Shown piece by piece: positions 21,943 to 32,976 of a stretch of DNA of 64,000 bases; position 1 is the stretch's first letter, and each line of letters starts with the position of its first letter. The notes beneath the pieces were generated by a model. It did not search any database and had not been told where the DNA came from. It saw only the letters and a list, made by a program, of their open reading frames with translations. Position numbers and translations under genes: made by a program. Source of the DNA: Podospora pseudocomata (Eukaryota; Ascomycota; Sordariomycetes; Sordariales; Podosporaceae); contig NC_085888.1 in NCBI RefSeq assembly GCF_035222375.1, positions 3,100,001 through 3,164,000 on the forward strand. Direction: 5' to 3'.

Positions 21943-24900
21943 TCATGCCGCTTTTATATCTGCCCCGTCCACAACCCATATTGCGAACCGTCCCTCATCA
22001 CCATCTTCGCTACCAGGAAACTTTCCGTCTGGACACTTGAAACTGCCCGTGCCTAACCTGTACAGACTATCATGATTCGTGGCCTGTATCTTACTCTCAT
22101 TCTGGTCGTCGGGTGATTCAGGGACTTTTCTTGACTCTAGTTCGGAAAGATGAAAGATATTGCCGTCCACGAGTAACGCGAGTACATTAGCGATACTTGT
22201 TGGCGGTCGAGGTAGGAATGCAGTGCGTGGCATCAATGCCCAGTTCACAAGCGAGAAGAAAAGCATTGCGCCAAGTAGCGCCTGGATCACTCTAGTTGCC
22301 GTTTCGTTCTGTAAAACACGTCTTGATTCCTTCCAAGTGTCCAGCCGAGAGGAAGTGATCTTGACAGTTGCCTCATAAGTGGTAAAGTTCAGTTTTCCCA
22401 GACCCATGGCGTAGAAGATGCCTCGGTCATGCTGCGCTCGCTCTCCAGGCCCGTCCCGTGAGATACGAGCTTTGATGTTGATGGTTTGTGACATGAACAT
22501 GATATGTTGGCGTCTGATAGCGCCTATGACCTCTGATGTTTTGTGACGCATCAGAAAATACCGAGATGGGTAGTGTGGGTTGAGATAGACGTAGATAGTT
22601 AAAGAACTGATCAAAGCATAGTCCAGGCTGCGCTGCTGGCAAAGACATGTACTTAGGGTATACCTCTGGCGGGAATTCAGGGCTGAACGGCTTGTAGTGG
22701 AGGTATCATCATTCTTCTGGACTCTTCTCTTATTCGCGGGGGAAGATCAGGATAAATGGCAAGTTCAGTGCCAAGAAAGGTGGTTTCAGCTTCGACAACA
22801 TCTATCGAGTTGTTGCAGCGTAGGGCTGAGACGCTCATTCAAGGGGAACCGCCAGTAGTGGGCCTGGTGTGGGTGCCCCAAACAAAGAAGTTGCTGCACG
22901 CGCGAACCTGTATATTCGATGTCTGAGCTGGCCCGGCGGCGCCAGCAAACACGTTGACGGATGTGTCTGCATCGCCTATGGCGAAGAGAGCTGTCGCTGC
23001 AAGCTCAGGCGGCGTGATGTTGTTATTCGAACAATATTCCCCGGTGACATTGACTCTGATAGTGTCGTTACGAGGGAACAGCTCAGATGAAGCGATCCTG
23101 TGATGGATGACTATGTCTCCGATAGTGTCTGCAACCAGAACATCGATTGCGATTTCGTTTTGGCGATACACATGGCATTCGAAAACAACCGACAAAACAG
23201 GTATCACCGCCGCAATCTCCAACTCGGACTGGTTTAGTTGCTTCTCGTCCGCGTTCAGCCCCTCCAAGGCCAGGGTTGGGTAGACTAGCTCATTGTATGA
23301 CAAGTGTGGTGATGATAGATTGCTTTGCAGCATCAAAGTCATAACAATGGCAAGCTCATCGTAACCGATCCATGACTTCTCAGAGTGCCAGTTGCCATAG
23401 TCTGTATCGCGATAGATGGCAGATGAAAAGGAACCGACCAATCGAAGTTGTTTCTTTAAAACCATCGGTTTGTCAGCTTCGACGAATAGCGTAGGTGATG
23501 CCAAGGCTAGCAGGCTCGCCAGCAACGCGGCTATGGTTGATGCGGCCGAAGCTGAGTTCCGTATTTTCAGTTCCTTTATCAAGGCGTGAATTCTTAGAAG
23601 CCCACGGAGATTTAAATTCGTAGATGACCGTTTCGACGCGGGTCTCTCGAGTATACCATAGTATGGTGTGAGGGTGCGTATGTCCAAGTCCAACGAAGCG
23701 AAAAAGATATTCAATAGGCTTGTGGCGAAGACCGGTAATAGTGTCCAAAGGTAGTTGAGATATTCTTGAGCTTGAATTGCTGGACCGATGCCTTGATTGC
23801 GTGTTGAAATCTGAAGCAGCAACTCGAGGATTACTATGAAACTGAGAGCCACAAGATAAGCCGGGATACGCAAGTACCACTGTAAGGTAAAAGGCTGGTA
23901 TGTATGGCAAGGCTTTGAAGTAGAGTGTGCAGGTAGTTGTGCTAAAAGCTTCGACTCCAGTGATCCAGCTTTCGTCTTGTGAATTCTTTCCTCGGATGTT
24001 GAGGATACTGAGCCTTTGAGATCGTTTTGAAATCCATCGCCAAGACCAGTGCTCAGGTTCTTAACGCCCAAAATTGTTCTCGGATCGCTTCTCAGGCTGA
24101 ATTTATTCGGAATCGCGGATTTCGACGAAGCTAGAGTGATCGCTGAGGCAAAGCACAATCCAGCGATGATTTGGGACGATAGACGCTGAACGATGGTGTG
24201 ATCAACTTTGACATAAGCTATGGCGGCGGAGGGGTCGACTCTATAAGTGTACTGTGTATCAGAAAGGTTGTATGCAAGCGGTAATAGTCTTGTAAAGAAG
24301 AGGCTAGTGTGGTGTAATTAAAAATTCATGAAGACTTTGGAAATGCTTCTTGGCTGAGCCCTAGGTTGAACAGACTGACTCCGTCAACGTCCAAATCAGT
24401 GTCATCAAACCCGGACAACCCAGAAACTCTTGCGATGGAGGGAGATTCAAATGGCCAGATTTCGTCAGTTATTTGCGGGTGAACGTCGCGAAAAGCCCGA
24501 CATATGTCCCAGGCATGAAGACGACCAAACCTCCTCACCTGGGATTGTGTTGACAAAAAGGCGTTCTCTTGGCTGCCCGTACCAGGGCCACGGTGCACCT
24601 GAAGATCGAATACAGCATAACTGGGTCGACAGATAATTTGCTGGCTTTTTCGAAGAACAATAGTCGTGTCGTTGCTTTCAGGAGAGAAGATGTAAATGAT
24701 ATCGATTTCCAAAACAACCCACACCAACCGTTGATAATCAGCGTATACCTGATGTGTACCCTGGTCCGCTTTCTTATTATTATCGCTGGGATAAGACTCG
24801 CCTCGGCCAGTCAATACCCGCGCGACAACCCTGACTCTAGAAAGGACATATGGCAGGATTTCTTGCGGCGATGCTGCTTCCATAGGTACCCGGAATGAAA

Positions 24901-25966
24901 AGGCTTGACTTGGTATCTTTAGGTAGCAATTTGAGGCCCTGAAACTCAAACCTAAGTTAAAGGCGCCTCTCAAATTGGATTGGCGAATCATGCTATCTGG
25001 GTGGAATCCACTGAGATCTGCCGCCTGGCATTCTAAATTCGAAGTCATGCCTTCGATTTGCGCATGCATCTCCAAGACTGAGTCGGGATCGGGCTCAACT
25101 AACTGACATACAAAGTCTTGCGCGATCCCACGAGGATAGTTCATCCTGTATTCGCGTATGCCGATAGTGTTGAAGAGTGACAGAACCTTTGGGTTTGCCA
25201 GATGTGAGGGGTCATCGAGAAAGAAGTGCGTAGCTCGACAGCGGTGGTGACTTCCATGCTTTTGACTCTAATCATCGAAGACGAAAAGATGGTCATGATC
25301 TTGAGGAACAACGATACAACGGTGGTTCCGGCAACAAGGGATCCCGATTCCGCATTGCTTGAAAAGGTGCCCGGATCCAGAGCGAGGAAAGATAGTCTAA
25401 TATAAGACTCTCCTGGACATCCAGCCCAGCTTTCGTGGCGCGAAGTCTGATCCAAGGAGACGAAACTTTTGCGAGGAAGTCGATGTAAGACCAGACACCA
25501 GTGATAGTATCAGGAGGGGTGTGGGACCATAGGTCCATATGTAGAGCAATGTACCATCAGCAGACGCTGTTTTCAGGCCTTGATGTCTCTCAGAGATGAC
25601 AAAAATTGTTTTCAGTCCGATACCCAATAGCAATAATGTAGCAATGAAGGCGTGAAACGTTCGTCTCTGAAGCAGGTATGGGCGCCATTCCCCGTGATCA
25701 CGCATCTCATCGTGATCGGCACACTCCATTGCGGGTTGGGTCACGTTGCCTGATACTGGGTTTGCAGCGTTTTGTGGCAGTGCACGAGAAAGTTCGAAAG
25801 CCGGTCTTCCTGGAGTCAAGTCCTCGATGTTGAAGCCTTGGACGCGATTCATCATGATCTCTCGGTTTGTTGCTCTTGTTGTTGGGAGAATATGATCCTT
25901 GTCTGGAGTTGCGTGGGTCATGCTCACATTTGGGAATCTGCGTCTAAATACGTGCAGATGAACCAT
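21943..25966 (-). pseudogene. Degenerate DUF3433-family membrane protein gene
   Basis: Two diverged copies of the DUF3433-like module can be followed along the minus strand. One is near 25740-25300, with a membrane helix (FHAFIATLLLLGIGLKTIFVI) and then YIWTYGPTPLLIL. The other is near 23930-23450 (LVALSFIVILELLLQIS, then YLNYLWTLLPV). The typical C-terminal piece VNWALMPRTAFLPRPPTSIANVLALL is at about 22250-22150. Family similarity jumps between frames near 25520, 25400, 25141, 24330, 22690 and 22560, and an in-frame TGA sits at 22839-22841. Gaps are far too short for introns. Expected intact length is roughly 1,200-1,330 residues. The start at 25966 is the first ATG; 25921 is an alternative. 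Function of the family is unknown. It ends 138 bp from the convergent 798-residue gene. The number of breaks means no product is expected. Confidence 0.75.
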
Positions 25967-26524
25967 GCTGTTCAGGAGGGACTGACATCAGGTACCGCTA
26001 TACTTAAATTGCACCTAAATTGCGATACGAGCAGTTCTCCCTTTGAGCGGCGTGGTACGGGTCATAGGCAAGGCAGATAACCTATACCAGGCCACCGAAA
26101 GCATCTGAACACGCATATCTATCTGCAGGGATGACAACATCCAGTCCCAGGCTGTCACTTTATATGATGCTCCGAATGTGGTGGCGTTAGTAAGCTATAG
26201 TGAAAATCGAGGAGATGATCACAGCTATATATATACCTTAGACCAGTCTAGCCTTTCACCGTCACTGGACTTAGAGTTACTATTTCAGGAGGTCACAGCA
26301 GCAATCTAGCAAGGAATCACAATATAGGTGTCGATTCACTGAATAAAATTAAAGGCGGCGCATAGGTATATAGCCATCGGGCTACTAAAGCTTTCTAATT
26401 GTCCTTCACAAAGGCAGCAATGAAAAAGGTAAATCACTTGTGCAACTTGAAGTTAAAATATAAAAAAGCAATTTGATGATCACACACAGCTTGTGTGGCC
26501 AATTGGGAATTTCGCAAAAGCATA
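25967..26524. other. Intergenic
   Basis: About 560 AT-richer bases between the DUF3433 pseudogene and tRNA-Ser. No gene or repeat recognised. Confidence 0.5.
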
Positions 26525-26606
26525 CGACGCGAGCCGGATTTGAACCGACGCCTCCGAAGAGATGAGATTTCGAGTCTCACGCATTAGACCACTCTGCCAT
26601 CGCGCC
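26525..26606 (-). tRNA. tRNA-Ser(CGA)
   Basis: On the minus strand an 82-nt class II tRNA folds cleanly: the 7-bp acceptor GGCGCGA/TCGCGTC has one G-T pair, the A box is TGGCAGAGTGG, and the anticodon stem TGAGA/TCTCA frames the loop CTCGAAA (anticodon CGA). A long variable arm and a B box GGTTCAAATCC follow. The discriminator is G, as expected for serine. No intron. Confidence 0.93.
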
Positions 26607-27004
26607 TTAAACCAGGTTTAGATGTTTAACCGAGTTAGATTTAGTGCTTACAAGAGTAGTATTTCTGTGATGTCCTCAGGCAATCTCCTTCACAGGAAAC
26701 TGCCTCCACTTTAGCTCTGACCCGCTAGCCTTTGAGCCCCTGAGCCCCTGAATTCAGCCAGAGATACCAACAATGCTTGTCAAGCTTCAGACAAAGGTCC
26801 CCCTAGAGTTCTGATCACAGACGCAAGGTTGCTGATGCAAGCAAGCACCTGCTAGCTGCTGTGACCCCTCATCATCATGTGACTGGATTGTTGCCTTATG
26901 GGCTCGAAACACAGCCAGAGAACCAGTGCCATTTCTGATTTCTGATACTCTCAACCCAACGTCTTGTGTTGTGATGCTTGACACCAAACTACAACCTCAT
27001 CGAC
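26607..27004. other. Intergenic
   Basis: About 400 bp upstream of the STAND-type pseudogene; no recognisable element. Confidence 0.45.
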
Positions 27005-28680
27005 ATGGAGACCCTCGAGGGCCTCGGCCTCGCAGCCAATATCCTTCAGTTCTGCCAAGCGGTAGGATCACTCATTAACCAGGCCCATGAGATTTACCGT
27101 TCAGGCCCGGCCGCACTGGGCAAGGTCAACGATCTTCGAGGTATCTCCAAGGATCTCCATAAGATGCTGTCGGAAATGCAGCGACAAAGATACCCAGATG
27201 AAGGAGAAGCACCCGACAGAGACATCGCAGTTGCCACTTCACAATGAGTGCCTCACTCTTTTACAAGACTTCACAAGTTCACTGGATCGGTTGGATTTGC
27301 CAGAGAATCCGGGGGAAAAGAGAGTCCATCATGATCGCATTTAGGGCGCGGTGGAATTGCTCCAAACTTGAGGACTTGGAGAAACGAATCGAAAGTTTTC
27401 GTCAGCAGCTTGTTCTTGGTCTTCTCGTCACCATCAGGTGTGTACCTACTTTGTCTCTCAGTGTCAGGTCCTTTGGGCATGAGCTGACAAATCTAGAAAC
27501 TTTGCGATGCAGTCACTTGATCATGAGGAGGCCCCTCTTCAAAGACTTGACGGCGTAACTCAGGTGCCACGACCAGAACAAAGCGCTCCAGCCCACGCGC
27601 TATTCCAGCATCTCGCCCACAGAGGAGGACTGGATAATTACGCGACAGACTCTATCCGATGGAAAACTCTGCATAGCTCTACCCTCAATCGTGTCGCCAC
27701 AGGTCAAGGAGAGATGGTTAGCCCCCCAGCGATAGAAACAAGCTTCAACAGCAGTTCTTGTCTACGGTTCTTGGCACAGACGGCAAGAATCAACGACAGT
27801 CTCAAATCCATGAAGCTCACAAGCGCACATTTGAGTGGATTTTCGACGAAAACGGTGAAGCAGAGCATCCATGGGACAATTTTGTCGAATGGTGCGAGTA
27901 GGATTCCCTGCTGTGCTGGATTACAGGCAAGGCTGGCTCTGGGAAGTCAACACTGATGAGATTCATCTCTCAACATCCCCAACTCATGAAGCACCTCCAG
28001 GTCTGGTCTAATGGTGCGCCAGTCACCATTGCTTCGTTTTATTTTTGGGCGTCGGGAACCGCGATGCAAGCATCTTCCGAAGGGCTGCTTCGGCCCCTGC
28101 TCTACCAATTGCTGGACCAGCACAAACACATCATTCCTAAACTCGCGCCTCAGACATGGGAGGGGACCTATCTATTCGGAGCGCCAATGCCAATGGTTCA
28201 GGCCGATGACCTGCGAAGAATGCTGGGTTTTACGGTTCGTGAAGTGGGCAAAATCTCGAGGATCTGTCTTATCATTGATGGCTTGGACGAGTTCGGGGGG
28301 AGTACAGATGATGTCCTTGACACCATTGAGGCTTTCACCTCGCATTACATCAAGGTTTGCGCTGCCATCCGTCCTTGGGTGGCTTTTGAGGAGTCATTCT
28401 ATCAAAAACCACAACTGCTACTTCAAAACTTGACTCGTCAAGACATGGAGGAGTACACTCAGTCCGCGCTATGAGGGAACCGTGGTTTTAGGCGCCTTCG
28501 AGCGCGCGAGCCCGACTTTGCGGAGCAACTCGCGAGGAATATTGTGGACAAAGCTGATGGTGTCTTCTTATGGGTGTGTCTTGTTGTGAAATCGCTTTTG
28601 ACCGGACTGAACAATGAGGACCGAATCAGCGATCTCCAAGGAAGGCTGGATGCCTTGCCTCCTGACTTGGAAGATCTCTA
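27005..28680 (+). pseudogene. STAND/NACHT (NLR-like) gene, broken and truncated by a transposon
   Basis: The start METLEGLGLAANILQFCQAV is the fungal STAND N-terminal domain (Helo-like). A NACHT domain follows with Walker A GKAGSGKST (about 27930), Walker B-like ICLIIDGLDEF (about 28262) and a downstream winged segment (REPDFAEQLARNIV, DGVFLWVCLVVKSLL). Lesions: frame changes near 27240, 27330 and between about 27590 and 27780; in-frame TAG at about 27900 just before the P-loop; in-frame TGA at 28472; and the reading ends at DLEDL where a transposon is inserted at 28681. Beyond the transposon the sequence no longer resembles a STAND protein, so the C-terminal repeat domain is missing. A likely intron begins near 27440. 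In fungi such proteins act in non-self recognition and programmed cell death; this copy cannot make a functional product. Confidence 0.82.
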
Positions 28681-29783
28681 ACGTGCGTGATAAGCGAGTG
28701 ACACGGATAAGCGAGTGACACACTTCCCCCCCACAACACAACACCTCCACCTTCAACATCACTTTCTTCCACAATACAATATGACCTCACCATCAAAAGA
28801 AGGCAGGCTTATTATGGCCCTTCAAGCTCTCGAAAAAGATAAAGATCTGAGTTTACGAGCTGCAGCTAACGTCTATAATGTTGCTTTCAAACCCTTGCGC
28901 GCCGACGAGCCACTGCCAGCAGAATAACATTATCACGCCCTGCATGCCTCCACACTCCTCCCACCTCCTTCAGCCACTCGATTTTGGCTGTTTTGCGCCA
29001 TTGAAGAAGGCATACAGCCGCCAAATTGAGCAGTTGATGCGGATGAACATCACACACATCAGCAAGTTGGAGTTTCTTTGTGCATTTAGAGAAGCCTTTT
29101 TTGCTTCGATCACAGAAAAGAATATCCAGGGTGGTTTTGCCGGAGCCGGCCTTGTGCCGTACGACCCAGAGAGGGTGATATCTAAGCTAGATGTGCGCAT
29201 TCGGACTCCAACACCCCCAGCCTCGAGCCCAACCACGGCACTACCTTGGGTCTCTCAAAGGCCACACAACCCTCGGGAGGCTACCTCACAGTCAGCGCTT
29301 ATTAAAACTCGAATTTCCAACCATCAAGGCAGCTCTCCAACCTCAATACTAGCCGCTGTAGACCAATTTACTAAGGGAGCAATGGGTATAATGCACGAGG
29401 TGGCTCTTCTCCGTGCAGAGGTCTCTTCGCTACGCAAGGCCAATGAGGAGCTTAGGAGAGCCAAAAAAACACGTGTGCGGCTTGGAGGGTCACTTACTGT
29501 ACAAGAAGCACAGGTTCTACTGGATCAGAAGGCTGTAGGTGAGCAAGTAATCCAGGAAAACCGACAGAATGGTGGTGGTGCAGGGGGGTCTCGTACGAAG
29601 ATTCGGTGCTGTGGTGTATGCGGCAAGCCTGGCCATAATGCACGCACCTGCAAGGAGGCTGCAGAATCATCTGATTCATCTGTTTCTGATTCAGTTATTA
29701 TAGTTTCCTAGTGTTGTGGTTGTGTAATTGAAGATAGTTGTGGTAGGGTAATGATGAGCCGGCCGCTCGCTTATCACGCACGT
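28681..29783 (+). mobile_element. Fot1/pogo-like DNA transposon, internally deleted (copy 1)
   Basis: The element is 1,103 bp with perfect 18-bp terminal inverted repeats (ACGTGCGTGATAAGCGAG at the left, its complement at the right). It is flanked by a TA duplication (28679-28680 and 29784-29785), as Fot1/pogo/Tc1-mariner transposases leave. The motif ATAAGCGAGTGACAC is repeated directly inside the left end. It carries the start and end of a transposase gene with the catalytic middle missing. Confidence 0.9.
28781..29711 (+). pseudogene. Remnant of pogo/Fot1 (DDE-1, CENP-B-type) transposase
   Basis: The N-terminal helix-turn-helix start is present (SKEGRLIMALQALEKDKDL, LSLRAAANVYNV). Then about half of the protein is missing and the frame is changed. 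The final part resumes at the end of the DDE domain (PPHSSHLLQPLDFGCFAPLKKAY, then NIQGGFAGAGLVPYDPERV). A coiled-coil tail (LLRAEVSSLRKANEELRRAKK) and a CCHC zinc knuckle (CCGVCGKPGHNARTCKEA) close the protein. The first two catalytic aspartates are absent, so the copy cannot transpose itself. It could only be mobilised by a complete relative elsewhere. Confidence 0.85.
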
Positions 29784-29785
29784 TA

Positions 29786-30349
29786 CCGGTTTCTGAAAAA
29801 CTATAAGACTTACTACTCCTGGTCGTCTCCTCAGACCGTAGTGAAGAATCACCGCCCCTCTGCCCAATCTTTCTTCCCTTCTTTCTCTTGACCCGATAAA
29901 TACCACCTTCATTACTGGAAGGTGCCTTCCGTCTTTTCGAGAGGGCAGTTTGTGACTGGACTTGGGTTTCTGGAACAACGTTAGCAAGTTACCTGGACCA
30001 AGGCCCGTTACCACCAACCATTCACCTGACGGTTGGTGATATTATTGATGTATTTGGTGAAGGATTTGTGTGGCTGGATACTAGCCAGGACTAAGAATAA
30101 CCGTCTTAGATCGTCGACGGGGATTGATTTCATTCGATCCAAGAAGCTGGCCTGATGCCCAGGCGAAACAATGTGAAGCATAACGATAGCTAATTTCCCC
30201 CCTTCGGCGTAAGCCACCATCTCGAGGGTGTCGGCATCCAAGAGCTTTCGCTCGCATAAAGCAATAACCTTTAAAATCTGACGCTTGGAAGCATCCTTCT
30301 CCATCACGTGGGGCAGAGAGCACATCACTGAATCTTTGCGCGCAATCAA
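29786..30349 (-). pseudogene. Fragment of an unrecognised gene next to transposon copy 1
   Basis: On the minus strand a coding-like stretch (KRQILKVIALCERKLLDADTL, then VDDLRRLFLVLASIQPHKSF) is followed by a good intron: donor GTGAATGG after TNRQ near 30026, TTGCTAACG branch, acceptor TTCCAG near 29969. Beyond it is a basic tail (ALSKRRKAPSSNEGG, RVKRKKGRKIGQRGG) that runs straight into the transposon end. No ATG-initiated upstream exon is clear, and I do not recognise the family. It may be a truncated gene whose 3' end lies inside or beyond the insertion. Low certainty. Confidence 0.35.
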
Positions 30350-30401
30350 CTAGTTTATCTGAGGGGCAGAAGGTCTTAGTCCGGGGGAAATTCAGTAACA
30401 T

Positions 30402-31788
30402 GGAAAAGTTTTTCCGCGCCAGCGGATATGCTGAACGGCATTGGGCGATATAATGATGACTGTTTGAAAAAGGGAAATGGAATTGTTGATGGGAGGAGGA
30501 GGGAGGGGGCGTTAGATATCATCTAGGACGGGAAGTTCTGGAAGGTGTCGCTCTCTTATACCACACCATACCTTACGAGACGATGGGTATGCGGTTTCTC
30601 CTACTGCAGAAATCCCTGCCACTAAGCTCCTGCCAGCCCCGCGCCCCCCCCCCTCCCACAGATATCAGATATCACAAAGATCGGCAGCGGCATGGCACGT
30701 TCCAGGTTTCCTTCGTCGTTTTCACACCAGCTGAACAAAGATGCCTGAGTTTCCTCTCTTCACTAGTGCGAGACATGCGAGACACAAGAGGGTGGAGTGC
30801 GTGCCTGTATTTGGATCTCTTGACCTGCTGAGTCGTCCTTCCTCGAAGGTCTCCATTCCAGTCCGACCCTTGCCATTGGGGCTCTCTTGAGCAGGACTCT
30901 ACTGGTAAGGCTCTTCCTACCCATTTCAGAATTTACAATTGACAATCACTTATTGGACATCTCCGAACAGATACTACAGGTAAGCTCCCTTTGAAGGCTG
31001 TAACGGCATGTCAGCGAAGAAGAGATCCCAGGAGAAGGGGCGGAATACAGTCGCAAATATCCGACAGAGGAGAGACGGATGGAGGATTCGCTGACGGCTG
31101 CTGATGAAGCAGAGCTCGGGGAGAGGGCGCGGGGCAACGCCGGAGCGTGTGGTGACGGAAATGGAATATGGATGCGGCGTGTGGTGACGGGGACGGATGC
31201 CGGGATGGAAGTAGGAGACAGGGTGACGGGACGGATGCCGGCGGCGATGTGATGTCTCCGGTCTCTTGGGGGACTTGGCGAATGATTTGGGACGAGGTCC
31301 TTTTGAAATCAGCTAGCGAGGTCTGCGAAGAAGCGCGGGAATAAGTACTCACCTCCTCCCGACCAGCCAGCTTCTCAACCACGGTGTAGATGGGCTATGC
31401 AGTTTCGGGCTCGGCTTTCTCGCCCGTTTATCTGCCCCGGATTGAGATTGATTGATGCAAAACGATGGAATTGATGATGATAGGGATGTAATTGATGGAA
31501 TTTATTGCAGATTCAACGGTCTCTGACCGAGCCTGCGTGACCATGGCAGAGCGAGCATCCGTAATTAAGAGTCGAATGCGGAAAAGCGCGATCACGCACA
31601 ACACAATCAATAGCTATGCAGCCAATTCAAGTGGTTGTCGGTTGCTAACAAGCAGGGAAGAGGACAAATATACATGACTAGAGATTCCAGCAGCCCTTCC
31701 CTTTTCCCTTCTGCCAAATATAGCACTGATAGTGCTGCTCTTACCCCACCAGCTAGCCTTAGTTGTCACAGCCTATACCTGGGAGAAG
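30402..31788. other. Intergenic between decayed genes
   Basis: About 1.4 kb with only short motif-free frames on both strands. No tRNA, terminal repeat or long direct repeat was found by eye. Confidence 0.5.
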
Positions 31789-32974
31789 TCATTTGAGGAG
31801 ATCCTGGAAGAAGCGTTGCACTCGCGTGCCCCTAGGCAAGCCTTTCTCGAGGAGAATGAGGAAAAAAAGAGTGGCTAATAAAAGCGGGAGAGTGATTCCG
31901 AAGTACAACGCTATATAAAAAGTGCTGTTATCGGAATCGCTGAATATGGTAGAACTGAAAAGAGACTAAGGTAATCATATATGTTAGCTACTCGTCTATC
32001 ACGCAGGCAGGGATTTTTTACAGCTATGAGAGATGCTGGGAGAAACAGAGTTGCAATCTGGCCCAGTATTTTGATTTTGGTAGCGTCTTCATGTCCCTGC
32101 TTGCTAACCCGCAGCAATTGGCACGTATCCAGACGTGTCTGTCCGAGCTGGAGCTGGATTTGTGTGATGTCCGTCCGAATGGTAGCCGTAGTAGCTCGCA
32201 GATGGTCGTTCGCCCGGGTTTGCAGTATTGCAGAGAGCTCCTCAAGATTAGCCACAATCTCGGCTCAAAACCGTATGGATAGGCCTACCAATTGTGTGGT
32301 CCTTGAAGTCGTCCGTGCCAAAATCGTCATAGCTTCGTGGTGATGTTGAAGCTCAGCCTTTAGCATCTCCAGTGTGCTCACAGTATCACAGTTGTGGCAC
32401 CCTGGCTTTCTCTTATCCAACCTCGCATATAGGCTACTGTACTCTGAAAACGCACGTTTTTGTCCTTTTAAAACGGTGGATGCTAAAGTAATCGTCTCAT
32501 TCAGTGACATTATTTCCTGGACGTCGGAGAATAAAAGTTCGTAGTCATCTAAGTAGGTTTCGTTGACACGGGATGAATATGCTTTCTCATCCTATCTTGA
32601 CTAGTTAAAATATAAGTCTGGATAGCGGAAAGGTATTGTACTGCTTACAAATATCATGGATCTTTGACGCAGATTCTCGGTGTACAGATCCCAGTTCCTA
32701 GTCGCCGCCGAAAAGATAAAAAGGTGAGGTAACAGTTGTGACCCTTTGCAGGATTCATGGATCGATCTATTTTGTCCCCCAAATGCTGCCGAGATGCGGT
32801 CTGTGATATAGTTCGAAGAGTTAAGGAGAAGCCATGTGGATTGCTTATTAGCCAGGCACTTCTGATAAACGCCGGTTTGTCGGAGCGACCATGGATTGCC
32901 CCGTCCTCGTCCGTTTAATTCGAAGTAGCGAATGTTGTAACAGAACTCTGCCAGTCGGAACATTAATATAAGTA
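31789..32974 (-). pseudogene. CorA-like membrane protein gene, 5' end removed at a transposon junction
   Basis: The minus strand reads as a fungal CorA-like protein: FCYNIRYFELNGRGRGNPWSL, a segment LFSDVQEIMSLNETITLAS, then ATKIKILGQIATLFLPASLIA and a second membrane helix (YIALYFGITLPLLLATLFFLIL) before a stop at 31789-31791. Two introns are supported (about 32600-32650, GTAAGC...GATAG; about 31970-32025, GTAAAAAAT...CTTAG with GCTAAC). An in-frame TGA at 32265-32267 interrupts the frame; one base change from CGA would explain it. The 5' end stops at the left edge of transposon copy 2. CorA-family proteins are Mg2+ channels, but many fungal members are divergent and untested. No intact product is expected. 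Confidence 0.7.
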
Positions 32975-32976
32975 TA

